From Petrolisthes cinctipes (taxonomy: Eukaryota; Arthropoda; Malacostraca; Decapoda; Porcellanidae), in the NCBI GenBank assembly GCA_033782935.1, contig JAWQEG010000065.1, forward strand, positions 397,001 through 461,000: 64,000 nt of DNA. The letters run 5' to 3'. The notes beneath the pieces were generated by a model, which did no database searches, was not told the DNA's origin, and saw only the letters and a program-made list of their open reading frames with translations. Positions 53,129 through 64,000 of the stretch are shown piece by piece; within the stretch, counting starts at the first letter, position 1, and each line of letters starts with the position of its first letter. The position numbers were made by a program, and so were the translations under genes.

Positions 53129-54257
53129 CATGTACAGATCGCTTCTGGGACCTCTAAATATCGAATTTTCGGGTGTTTTGGGACTGAATTTGAGATATCG
53201 ATTTTTTGGCACCTAAAATGTCGATTTTTAGCATGTTTTTAGCCTATATTTTGAAAATATTCTAGCACTGTGAAGGCATGTACAGATTGCTTCTGAGACC
53301 CCAAAATATTGAATTTTCGGGTGTTTTGAGCCTGAATTTGAGATATAAACGGGTACAGAAGATACATGCACATATTGACTTTGGGCATCTAAAATATCGA
53401 TTTTCAGCATGTTTTGGGTCTGTATTTTGAAAATACTCTAACACTGAGTAGGCATGTACAGATTGCTTCTGGGACCCCAAAATATTGAATTTTCGGGTGT
53501 TTTGAGCCTGAATTTGAGATATAAAAGGGTACTGAAGTACATGCACATATCGACTTTTGGGCACCTAAAAGATCGATTTTCAGTATGTTTTGAGCATGTA
53601 TTTTGAAAATACTCTAACACGGAGTAGGCATGTACAGATCGCTTCTGGAACCCCTAAATATCTAATTTTCAGGTGTTTTGGGACTGAATTTGAGATATCG
53701 ACTTTTTGGCACCTAAAAGATCGATTTTTAGCATGTTTTTAGCCTATATTTTGAAAATATTCTAGCACTGTACAGATTGCTTCTGGGACCCCAAAATATT
53801 GAATTTTCGGGTGTTTTGAGCCTGGATTTGAGATATAAACGGGTACAGAAGATACATGCACATATTGACTTTGGGCATCTAAAATATCGATTTTCAGCAT
53901 GTTTTGTGTCTGTATTTTGAAAATACTCTAACACTGAGTAGGCATATACAGATTGCTTCTAGGACCCCAAAATATTGAATTTTCGGGTGTTTTGAGCCTG
54001 AATTTGAGATATAAACGGGTACAGAAGATGCATGCACATATCGACTTTTGTGCACCTAAAAGATCGATTTTCAGTATGTTTTGAGCATGTATTTTGAAAA
54101 TACTCTAACACGGAGTAGGCATGTACAGATCGCTTCTGGGCCCCCTAAATATCGAATTTTCGGGTGTTTTGGGACTGAATTTGAGATATCGAATTTTTGG
54201 CACCTAAAAGATCGATTTTTAGCATGTTTTTAGCCTATATTTTGAAAAAATTCTAGC

Positions 54258-55234
54258 ACTGTACAGATTGCTTCTGGGACCCCAAAATATTGAATTTTCG
54301 GGTGTTTTGAGCCTGAATTTGAGATATAAACGGGTACAGAAGATACATGCACATATTGACTTTGGGCATCTAAAATATCGATTTTCAGCATGTTTTGGGC
54401 CTGTATTTTGAAAATACTCTAACACTGAGTAGGCATGTACAGATTGCTTCTGGGACCACAAAATATTGAATTTTCGGGTGTTTTGAGCCTGAATTTGAGA
54501 TATAAACGGGTACTGAAGATGCATGCACATATCGACTTTTGTGCACCTAAAAGATCGATTTTCAGTATGTTTTGAGCATGTATTTTGAAAATACTCTAAC
54601 ACGGAGTAGGCATGTACAGATACCTTCTGGGACCTCTAAATATCGAATTTTCGGGTGTTTTGGGACTGAATATGAGATATCGATTTTTTGGCACCTAAAA
54701 TGTCGATTTTTAGCATGTTTTTAGCATATATTTTGAAAATATTCTAGCACTGTGTAGGCATGTACAGATTGCTTCTGGGACCCCAAAATATTGAATTTTC
54801 GGGTGTTTTGAGCCTCTATTTGAGATATAAACGGGTACAGAAGATACATGCACATATTGACTTTGGGCATCTAAAATATCGATTTTCAGCATGTTTTGGG
54901 TCTGTATTTTGAAAATACTCTAACACTGAGTAGGCATGTACAGATTGCTTCTGGGACCCCTAAATATCGAATTTTCGGGTGTTTTGGGACTGAATTTTTG
55001 GAACCTAAAAGATCGATTTTTAGCATGTTTTTAGCCTATATTTTGAAAAAATTCTAGCACTGTACAGATTGCTTCTGGGACCCCAAAATATTGAATTTTC
55101 GGGTGTTTTGAGCCTGAATTTGAGATATAAACGGGTACAGAAGATACATGCACATATTGACTTTGGGCACCAAAAATATCGATTTTCAGCATGTTTTGGG
55201 CCTGAATTTTGAAAATATTCTAACACGGAGTAAG
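54258..55234. repeat. 977 bp module, copy 4
   Basis: 2106 bp after copy 3, with gcctctatttgag in the second A1 as in copies 2 and 5. Confidence 0.82.
54935..55058 (+). repeat. C1 with 14 bp and 10 bp deletions, copy 5
   Basis: Same allele with one private change, ttttggaacct in place of ttttggcacct. Confidence 0.85.
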
Positions 55235-56726
55235 CATGTACAGATACCTTCTGGGACCTCTAAATATCGAATTTTCGGGTGTTTTGGGACTGAATTTGAG
55301 ATATCGATTTTTTGGCACCTAAAATGTCGATTTTTAGCATGTTTTTAGCCTATATTTTGAAAATATTCTAGCACTGTGTAGGCATGTACAGATTGCTTCT
55401 GGGACCCCAAAATATAGAATTTTCGGGTGTTTTGAGCCTGAATTTGAGATATAAACGGGTACCGAAGATACATGCACATATTGACTTTGGGCATCTAAAA
55501 TATCGATTTTTAGCATGTTTTGGGTCTGTATTTTGAAAATACTCTAACACTGAGTAGGCATGTACAGATTGCTTCTGGGACCCCAAAATATCGAATTTTC
55601 GGGTGTTTAGGGCCAGAATTTGAGATATAAACGGGTACAGAAGATGCATGCACATATCGACTTTTGGGCACCTAAAAGATCGATTTTCAGTATGTTTTTG
55701 GCCTGTACTTTGAAAATACTCTAACACGGAGTAAGCATGTACAGATACCTTCTGGGACCTCTAAATATCGAATTTTCGGGTGTTTTGGGACTGAATTTGA
55801 GATATCGATTTTTTGGCACCTAAAATGTCGATTTTTAGCATGTTTTTAGCCTATATTTTGAAAATATTCTAGCACTGTGTAGGCATGTACAGATTGCTTC
55901 TGGGACCCCAAAATATAGAATTTTCGGGTGTTTTGAGCCTGAATTTGAGATATAAACGGGTACCGAAGATACATGCACATATTGACTTTGGGCATCTAAA
56001 ATATCGATTTTTAGCATGTTTTGGGTCTGTATTTTGAAAATACTCTAACACTGAGTAGGCATGTACAGATTGCTTCTGGGACCCCAAAATATTGAATTTT
56101 CGGGTGTTTTGAGCCTGAATTTGAGATATAAACGGGTACTGAAGATGCATGCACATATCGACTTTTGTGCACCTAAAAGATCGATTTTCAGCATGTTTTG
56201 AGCATGTATTTTGAAAATACTCTAACACGGAGTAGGCATGTACAGATCGCTTCAGGGACCCCTAAATATCGAATTTTCGGGTGTTTTGGGACTGAATTTG
56301 AGATATCGACTTTTTGGCACCTAAAAGATCGATTTTTAGCATGTTTTCAGCCTATATTTTGAAAATATTCTAGCACTGTACAGATTGCTTCTGGGACCCG
56401 AAAATATTGAATTTTCGGGTGTTTTGAGCCTGAATTTGAGATATAAACGGGTACAGAAGATACATGCACATATTGACTTTGGGCACCAAAAATATCGATT
56501 TTCAGCATGTTTTGGGCCTGAATTTTGAAAATACTCTAACACGGAGTAGGCATGTACAGATCGCTTCTGGGACCCCAAAATATCGAATTTTCGGGTGTTT
56601 AGGGCCAGAATTTGAGATATAAACGGGTACAGAAGATGCATGCACATATCGACTTTTGGGCACCTAAAAGATCGATTTCAGTATGTTTTTGGCCTGTATT
56701 TTAAAAATACTCTAACACGGAGTAGG
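55235..56726. repeat. 1.5 kb block, third copy in order
   Basis: Copy of 50021-51512 at +5214; differs for example by atgttttcagcc in the C1-A2 region. Confidence 0.8.
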
Positions 56727-57050
56727 CATGTACAGATACCTTCTGGGACCTCTAAATATCGAATTTTCGGGTGTTTTGGGACTGAATTTGTGATATCGAC
56801 TTTTTGGCACCTAAAAGATCGATTTTTAGCATGTTTTTAGCCTATATTTTGAAAATATTCTAGCACTGAGTAGGCATGTACAGATTGCTTCTGGGACCCC
56901 AAAATATTGAATTTTCGGGTGTTTTGAGCCTGAATTTGAGATATAAACGGGTACAGAAGATACATGCACATATTGACTTTGGGCATCTAAAATATCGATT
57001 TTCAGCATGTTTTGGGTCTGTATTTTGAAAATACTCTAACACTGAGTAGG

Positions 57051-57174
57051 CATGTACAGATTGCTTCTGGGACCCCTAAATATCGAATTTTCGGGTGTTT
57101 TGGGACTGAATTTTTGGCACCTAAAAGATCGATTTTTAGCATGTTTTTAGCCTATATTTTGAAAAAATTCTAGC
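57051..57174 (+). repeat. C1 with 14 bp and 10 bp deletions, copy 6
   Basis: Same allele in a truncated module: A1 (56875-57050), short C1, A2, without the upstream gaatatgag C2. Confidence 0.85.
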
Positions 57175-60100
57175 ACTGTACAGATTGCTTCTGGGACCCC
57201 AAAATATTGAATTTTCGGGTGTTTTGAGCCTGAATTTGAGATATAAACGGGTACAGAAGATACATGCTCATATTGACTTTGGGCACCAAAAATATCGATT
57301 TTCAGCATGTTTTGGGCCTGAATTTTGAAAATACTCTAACACGGAGTAGGCATGTACAGATCGCGTCTGGGACCCCAAAATATCGAATTTTCGGGTGTTT
57401 AGGGCCAGAATTTGAGATATAAACGGGTACAGAAGATGCATGCACATATCGACTTTTGGGCACCTAAAAGATCGATTTTCAGTATGTTTTTGGCCTGTAT
57501 TTTGAAAATACTCTACCACGGAGTAAGCATGTACAGATACCTTCTGGGACCTCTAAATATCGAATTTTCGGGTGTTTTGGGACTGAATTTGAGATATCGA
57601 TTTTTTGGCACCTAAAATGTCGATTTTTAGCATGTTTTTAGCCTATATTTTGAAAATATTCTAGCACTGTGTAGGCATGTACAGATTGCTTCTGGGACCC
57701 CAAAATATAGAATTTTCGGGTGTTTTGAGCCTGAATTTGAGATATAAACGGGTACCGAAGATACATGCACATATTGACTTTGGGCATCTAAAATATCGAT
57801 TTTTAGCATGTTTTGGGTCTGTATTTTGAAAATACTCTAACACTGAGTAGGCATGTACAGATTGCTTCTGGGACCCCAAAATATCGAATTTTCGGGTGTT
57901 TAGGGCCAGAATTTGAGATATAAACGGGTACAGAAGATGCATGCACATATCGACTTTTGGGCACCTAAAAGATCGATTTTCAGTATGTTTTTGGCCTGTA
58001 CTTTGAAAATACTCTAACACGGAGTAAGCATGTACAGATACCTTCTGGGACCTCTAAATATCGAATTTTCGGGTGTTTTGGGACTGAATTTGAGATATCG
58101 ATTTTTTGGCACCTAAAATGTCGATTTTTAGCATGTTTTTAGCCTATATTTTGAAAATATTCTAGCACTGTGTAGGCATGTACAGATTGCTTCTGGGATC
58201 CCAAAATATAGAATTTTCGGGTGTTTTGAGCCTGAATTTGAGATATAAACGGGTACCGAAGATACATGCACATATTGACTTTGGGCATCTAAAATATCGA
58301 TTTTTAGCATGTTTTGGGTCTGTATTTTGAAAATACTCTAACACTGAGTAGGCATGTACAGATTGCTTCTGGGACCCCAAAATATTGAATTTTCGGGTGT
58401 TTTGAGCCTGAATTTGAGATATAAACGGGTACTGAAGATGCATGCACATATCGACTTTTGTGCACCTAAAAGATCGATTTTCAGCATGTTTTGAGCATGT
58501 ATTTTGAAAATACTCTAACACGGAGTAGGCATGTACAGATCGCTTCAGGGACCCCTAAATATCGAATTTTCGGGTGTTTTGGGACTGAATTTGAGATATC
58601 GACTTTTTGGCACCTAAAAGATCGATTTTTAGCATGTTTTTAGCCTATATTTTGAAAATATTCTAGCACTGTACAGATTGCTTCTGGGACCCGAAAATAT
58701 TGAATTTTCGGGTGTTTTGAGCCTGAATTTGAGATATAAACGGGTACAGAAGATACATGCACATATTGACTTTGGGCACCAAAAATATCGATTTTCAGCA
58801 TGTTTTGGGCCTGAATTTTGAAAATACTCTAACACGGAGTAGGCATGTACAGATCGCTTCTGGGACCCCAAAATATCGAATTTTCGGGTGTTTAGGGCCA
58901 GAATTTGAGATATAAACGGGTACAGAAGATGCATGCACATATCGACTTTTGGGCACCTAAAAGATCGATTTCAGTATGTTTTTGGCCTGTATTTTAAAAA
59001 TACTCTAACACGGAGTAGGCATGTACAGATACCTTCTGGGACCTCTAAATATCGAATTTTCGGGTGTTTTGGGACTGAATTTGAGATATCGACTTTTTGG
59101 CACCTAAAAGATCGATTTTTAGCATGTTTTTAGCCTATATTTTGAAAATATTCTAGCACTGAGTAGGCATGTACAGATTGCTTCTGGGACCCCAAAATAT
59201 TGAATTTTCGGGTGTTTTGAGCCTGAATTTGAGATATAAACGGGTACAGAAGATACATGCACATATTGACTTTGGGCATCTAAAATATCGATTTTCAGCA
59301 TGTTTTGGGCCTGTATTTTGAAAATGCTCTAACACTGAGTAGGCATGTACAGATTGCTTCTGGGACCCCAAAATATAGAATTTTCGGGTGTTTTGAGCCT
59401 GAATTTGAGATATAAACGGGTACTGAAGATGCATGCACATATCGACTTTTGTGCACCTAAAAGATCGATTTTCAGTATGTTTTGAGCATGTATTTTTAAA
59501 ATACTCTAACACGGAGTAGGCATGTACAGATACCTTCTGGGACCTCTAAATATCGAATTTTCGGGTGTTTTGGGGCTGAAATTAGGATATCGATTTTTTG
59601 GCACCTAAAATGTCGATTTTTAGCATGTTTTTAGCCTATATTTTGAAAATATTCTAGCACTGTGTAGACATGTACAGATTGCTTCTGGGACCCCAAAATA
59701 TTGAATTTTCGGGTGTTTTGAGCCTGAATTTGAGATATAAACGGGTACAGAAGATGCATGCACATATCGACTTTTGTGCACCTAAAAGATCGATTTCAGT
59801 ATGTTTTGAGCATGTATTTTGAAAATACTCTAACACATAGTAGGCATGTACAGATCGCTTCTGGGACCCCTAAATATCGAATTTTCGGGTGTTTTGGGAC
59901 TGAATTTGAGATATCGACTTTTTGGCACCTAAAAGATCGATTTTTAGCATGTTTTTAGCCTATATTTTGAAAATATTCTAGCACTGTACAGATTGCTTCT
60001 GGGACCCGAAAATATTGAATTTTCGGGTGTTTTGAGCCTGAATTTGAGATATAAACGGGTACAGAAGATACATGCACATATTGACTTTGGGCACCAAAAA

Positions 60101-61277
60101 TATCGATTTTCAGCATGTTTTGGGCCTGAATTTTGAAAATACTCTATCACGGAGTAGGCATGTACAGATTGCTTCTGGGACCCCAAAATATCGAATTTTC
60201 GGGTGTTTAGGGCCAGAATTTGAGATATAAACGGGTACAGAAGATGCATGCACATATCGACTTTTGGACACCTAAAAGATCGATTTTCAGTATGTTTTTG
60301 GCCTGTATTTTGAAAATACTCTAACACGGAGTAAGCATGTACAGATACCTTCTGGGACCTCTCAATATCGAATTTTCGGGTGTTTTGGGACTGAATTTGA
60401 GATATCGATTTTTTGGCACCTAAAATGTCGATTTTTAGCATGTTTTTAGCCTATAATTTGAAAATATTCTAGCACTGTGTAGGCATGTACAGATTGCTTC
60501 TGGGACCCCAAAATATTGAATTTTCGGGTGTTTTGAGCCTGAATTTGAGATATAAACGGGTACAGAAGATACCTGCACATATTGACTTTGGGCATCTAAA
60601 ATATCGATTTTTAGCGTGTTTTGGGTCTGTATTTTGAAAATACTCTAACACTGAGTAGGCATATACAGATTGCTTCTGGGACCCCAAAATATTGAATTTT
60701 CGGGTGTTTTGAGCCTGAATTTGAGATATAAACAGGTACTAAAGATGCATGCACATATCGACTTTTGGGCACCTAAAAGATCGATTTTCAGTATGTTTTG
60801 AGCATGTATTTTGAAAATACTCTAACACGGAGTAGGCATGTACAGATCGCTTCTGGGACCCCTAAATATCGAATTTTCGGGTGTTTTGGGACTGAATTTG
60901 AGATATCGACTTTTTGGCACCTAAAAGATCGATTTTTAGCATGTTTTTAGCCTATATTTAGAAAAAATTCTAGCACTGTACAGATTGCTTCTGGGACCCC
61001 AAAATATTGAATTTTCGGGTGTTTTGAGCCTGAATTTGAGATATAAACGGGTACAGAAGATACATGCACATATTGACTTTGGGCATCTAAAATATCGATT
61101 TTCAGCATGTTTTGGGCCTGTATTTTGAAAATACTCTAACACTGAGTAGGCATGTACAGATTGCTTCTGGGACCCCAAAATATTGAATTTTCGGGTGTTT
61201 TGAGCCTGAATTTGAGATATAAACGGGTACTGAAGATGCATGCACATATCGACTTTTGTGCACCTAAAAGATCGATT
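57175..61277. repeat. 4.1 kb duplicated block, copy 2
   Basis: Second copy of 43598-47700, offset 13,577 bp. Small differences: attgggatcccaaaata-type changes near 58197, aaattaggatatcg at 59580, acatagtaggc at 59835, and cttttggacacc at 60265. Confidence 0.83.
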
Positions 61278-61951
61278 TTCAGTATGTTTTGAGCATGTAT
61301 TTTGAAAATACTCTAACACGGAGTAGGCATGTACAGATACCTTCTGGGACCTCTAAATATCGAATTTTCGGGTGTTTTGGGACTGAATATGAGATATCGA
61401 TTTTTTGGCACCTAAAATGTCGATTTTTAGCATGTTTTTAGCATATATTTTGAAAATATTCTAGCACTGTGTAGGCATGTACAGATTGCTTCTGGGACCC
61501 CAAAATATTGAATTTTCGGGTGTTTTGAGCCTCTATTTGAGATATAAACGGGTACAGAAGATACATGCACATATTGACTTTGGGCATCTAAAATATCGAT
61601 TTTCAGCATGTTTTGGGTCTGTATTTAGAAAATACTCTAAAACTGAGTAGGCATGTACAGATTGCTTCTGGGACCCCTAAATATCGAATTTTCTGGTGTT
61701 TTGGGACTGAATTTTTGGCACCTAAAAGATCGATTTTTAGCATGTTTTTAGCCTATATTTTGAAAAAATTCTAGCACTGTACAGATTGCTTCTGGGACCC
61801 CAAAATATTGAATTTTCGGGTGTTTTGAGTCTGAATTTGAGATATAAACGGGTACAGAAGATACATGCACATATTGACTTTGGGCACCAAAAATATAGAT
61901 TTTCAGCATGTTTTGGGCCTGAATTTTGAAAATACTCTAACACGGAGTAGG
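60975..61951. repeat. 977 bp module, copy 5
   Basis: Same order and length as the other modules, preceded by a C1 ending atatttagaaaaaattc. Confidence 0.82.
61652..61775 (+). repeat. C1 with 14 bp and 10 bp deletions, copy 7
   Basis: Same 124 bp allele with a private ttttctggtg in place of ttttcgggtg. Confidence 0.85.
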
Positions 61952-62276
61952 CATGTACAGATCGCTTCTGGGACCCCAAAATATCGAATTTTCGGGTGTT
62001 TAGGGCCAGAATTTGAGATATAAACGGGTACAGAAGATGCATGCACATATCGACTTTTGGGCACCTAAAAGATCGATTTTCAGTATGTTTTTGGCCTGTA
62101 TTTTGAAAATACTCTAACACGGAGTAAGCATGTACAGATACCTTCTGGGACCTCTAAATATCGAATTTTCGGGTGTTTTGGGACTGAATTTGAGATATCG
62201 ATTTTTTGGCACCTAAAATGTCGATTTTTAGCATGTTTTTAGCCTATATTTTGAAAATATTCTAGCACTGTGAAGG

Positions 62277-64000
62277 CATGTACAGATTGCTTCTGGGACC
62301 CCAAAATATTGAATTTTCGGGTGTTTTGAGCCTGAATTTGAGATATAAAAGGGTACTGAAGATGCATGCACATATCGACTTTTGGGCACCTAAAAGATCG
62401 ATATTCAGTATGTTTTGAGCATGTATTTTGAAAATACTCTAACACGGAGTAGGCATGTACAGATCGCTTCTGGAACCCCTAAATATCTAATTTTCAGGTG
62501 TTTTGGGACTGAATTTGAGATATCGACTTTTTGGCACCTAAAAGATCGATTTTTAGCATGTTTTTAGCCTATATTTTGAAAATATTCTAGCACTGTACAG
62601 ATTGCTTCTGGGACCCCAAAATATTGAATTTTCGGGTGTTTTGAGCCTGGATTTGAGATATAAACGGGTACAGAAGATACATGCACATATTGACTTTGGG
62701 CATCTAAAATATCGATTTTCAGCATGTTTTGTGTCTGTATTTTGAAAATACTCTAACACTGAGTAGGCATGTACAGATTGCTTCTAGGACCCCAAAATAT
62801 TGAATTTTCGGGTGTTTTGAGCCTGAATTTGAGATATAAACGGGTACTGAAGATGCATGCACATATCGACTTTTGTGCACCTAAAAGATCGATTTTCAGT
62901 ATGTTTTGAGCATGTATTTTGAAAATACTCTAACACGGAGTAGGCATGTACAGATCGCTTCTGGGCCCCCTAAATATCGAATTTTCGGGTGTTTTGGGAC
63001 TGAATTTGAGATATCGAATTTTTGGCACCTAAAAGATCGATTTTTAGCATGTTTTTAGCCTATATTTTGAAAATATTCTAGCACTGAGTAAGCATGTACA
63101 GATTGCTTCTGGGACCCCAAAATATTGAATTTTCGGGTGTTTTGAGCCTGAATTTGAGATATAAACGGGTACAGAAGATACATGCACATATTGACTTTGG
63201 GCACCAAAAATATCGATTTTCATCATGTTTTGGGCCTGAATTTTGAAAATACTCTAACACGGAGTAGGCATGTACAGATCGCTTCTGGGACCCCAAAATA
63301 TCGAATTTTCGGGTGTTTAGAGCCAGAATTTGAGATATAAACGGGTACAGAAGATGCATGCACATATCGACTTTTGGGCACCTAAAAGATCGATTTTCAG
63401 TATGTTTTTGGCCTGTATTTTGAAAATACTCTAACACGGCGTAAGCATGTACAGATACCTTCTGGGACCTCTAAATATCGAATTTTCGGGTGTTTTGGGA
63501 CTGAATTTGAGATATCGATTTTTTGGCACCTAAAATGTCGATTTTTAGCATGTTTTTCGCCTATATTTTGAAAATATTCTAGCACTGTGTAGGCATGTAC
63601 AGATTGCTTCTGGGACCCGAAAATATTGAATTTTCGGGTGTTTTGAGCCTGAATTTGAGATATAAACGGGTACCGAAGATACATGCACATATTGACTTTG
63701 GGCATCTAAAATATCGAATTTCAGCATGTTTTGGGTCTGTATTTTGAAAATACTCTAACACTGAGTAGGCATGTACAGATTGCTTCTGGGACCCCAAAAT
63801 ATCGAATTTTCGGGTGTTTTGAGCCTGAATTTGAGATATAAACGGGTACTGAAGATGCATGCACATATCGACTTTTGTGCACCTAAAAGATCGATTTTCA
63901 GTATGTTTTGAGTATGTATTTTTAAAATACTCTAACACGGAGTAGGCATGTACAGATACCTTCTGGGACCTCTAAATATCGAATTTTCGGGTGTTTTGGG
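62277..64000. repeat. Long duplicated block, copy 2, runs off the window
   Basis: Second copy of 33884-35607. Monomer starts keep the same 28,393 bp offset to the last one (63947), so the duplication probably continues beyond the window. Individual substitutions separate the copies (for example gtaccgaag versus gtacagaag in A1). Confidence 0.8.

Larger units (their letters stand above)
60336..61951. repeat. 1.6 kb duplicated block, copy 3
   Basis: Third copy of 48228-49843, offset 8823 from copy 2. It overlaps the end of the 4.1 kb block, so the two duplications share a breakpoint region. Confidence 0.8.
1..64000. repeat. Satellite DNA array, 501 bp higher-order repeat, fills the window
   Basis: Every stretch I followed, from first base to last, is the same satellite. 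Monomers start at catgtacag (variants catgaacag, catatacag, catgcacag) and end at gagtagg or gtgtagg. Start-to-start distances fall on 176, 177 or 148 bp and cycle C-A-B to make 501 bp, with occasional skipped monomers and small indels. No unique sequence, transposon, microsatellite block or gene interrupts it, and both window edges lie inside the array. Such arrays are typical of eukaryotic centromeric or pericentromeric heterochromatin; that location is inferred, not seen. I do not recognise the family. All ORFs in the window are explained by the repeat. Confidence 0.98.
30604..64000. repeat. Array domain 3: reshuffled region rich in deletion alleles and long duplications
   Basis: The 10 bp deletion at the C-A junction (gcactgtacag) occurs near 30740, 31880, 34197, 38993, 39794, 40786, 42103, 43095, 45089, 46404, 47396, 47873, 48865, 49666, 51159, 52150, 52951, 53765, 54256, 55057, 56373, 57173, 58666, 59981, 60973, 61774 and 62590. 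Other alleles largely confined to this half are ggagtaagcatg before C2, gggccccctaaat and cttcagggacccc in C1, and a 1 bp shorter cgatttcag in B. Blocks of 0.5-4 kb recur in the same monomer order at long offsets, implying recent segmental amplification inside the array. Confidence 0.82.

Noticed and set aside
1..64000. CRISPR array or bacterial repeat region
   Set aside because: There are no unique spacers. The units are 148-177 bp and similar along their whole length, and no cas-like gene is present.
1..64000. Gene encoding a long repetitive protein
   Set aside because: All frames are closed at least once per HOR unit in most units, indels of 1, 2, 10 and 14 bp are tolerated, and the repeat continues without any non-repeat end.
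1..64000. tRNA, rRNA (such as 5S) tandem array
   Set aside because: No 5S-like internal control region, tRNA A/B boxes or T-rich terminator pattern fits the monomer; the size and sequence do not match 5S units that I know.
1..64000. Telomeric or simple-sequence repeat tracts
   Set aside because: No run of TTAGGG- or TTTAGGG-type repeats and no long microsatellite; the longest simple run is the nine-T tract near 11716.
1..64000. Assigning the array to a named species or a known centromere repeat
   Set aside because: Monomer length and HOR form suggest a centromeric satellite, but I do not recognise the sequence, so naming a taxon would be a guess.

Overview
The whole 64 kb window is one uninterrupted satellite DNA array from a eukaryotic nuclear genome. 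I found no credible protein gene, RNA gene, transposon or unique-sequence island. The layout (monomers of about 148-177 bp, ordered into higher-order repeats over tens of kb, roughly 38% GC in the first monomer by hand count) is typical of centromeric or pericentromeric heterochromatin in plants and animals. I do not recognise the satellite family and cannot name the species. A centromeric role is inference.

Repeat structure. Phased on a conserved catgtacag start, there are three monomer classes: A (176 bp), B (177 bp) and C (148 bp). They follow each other C-A-B and give a 501 bp higher-order repeat (HOR). Each class has two main haplotypes (A1/A2, B1/B2, C1/C2). In much of the left part these alternate as C1-A2-B2-C2-A1-B1, a six-monomer, 1002 bp unit. 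At a smaller scale the A monomer is itself a degenerate tandem dimer of two 88 bp halves (56 of 88 positions identical by hand alignment). Class C looks like an A/B-type monomer that lost 29 bp between two ATAT tracts. The visible levels are therefore 88 bp, about 177 bp, 501 bp, 1002 bp and multi-kb.

Layout. From 1 to about 9.6 kb: 501/1002 bp units, with three copies of a 10 bp deletion at the C-A junction before 4.2 kb. From about 9.6 to 30.6 kb: the same HOR, with a C1 allele reading cccctatatatcg common, and no 10 bp deletion seen. From about 30.6 to 64 kb: the 10 bp deletion appears 27 times, a further 14 bp deletion allele appears seven times, and 0.5-4 kb blocks are duplicated at long offsets (for example 13,577, 8,823, 28,393, 7,507 and 3,285 bp). 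This right half looks like a more recently reshuffled layer of the array.

Open reading frames. Many 60-165 codon minus-strand ORFs and a few 66-68 codon plus-strand ORFs exist, but they are the monomer read in overlapping frames. Because 501 is divisible by three, the same ORFs recur at 501 bp spacing. I annotate none as genes. Nothing here works as an operon or pathway; the interest lies in how the array is built and evolves.
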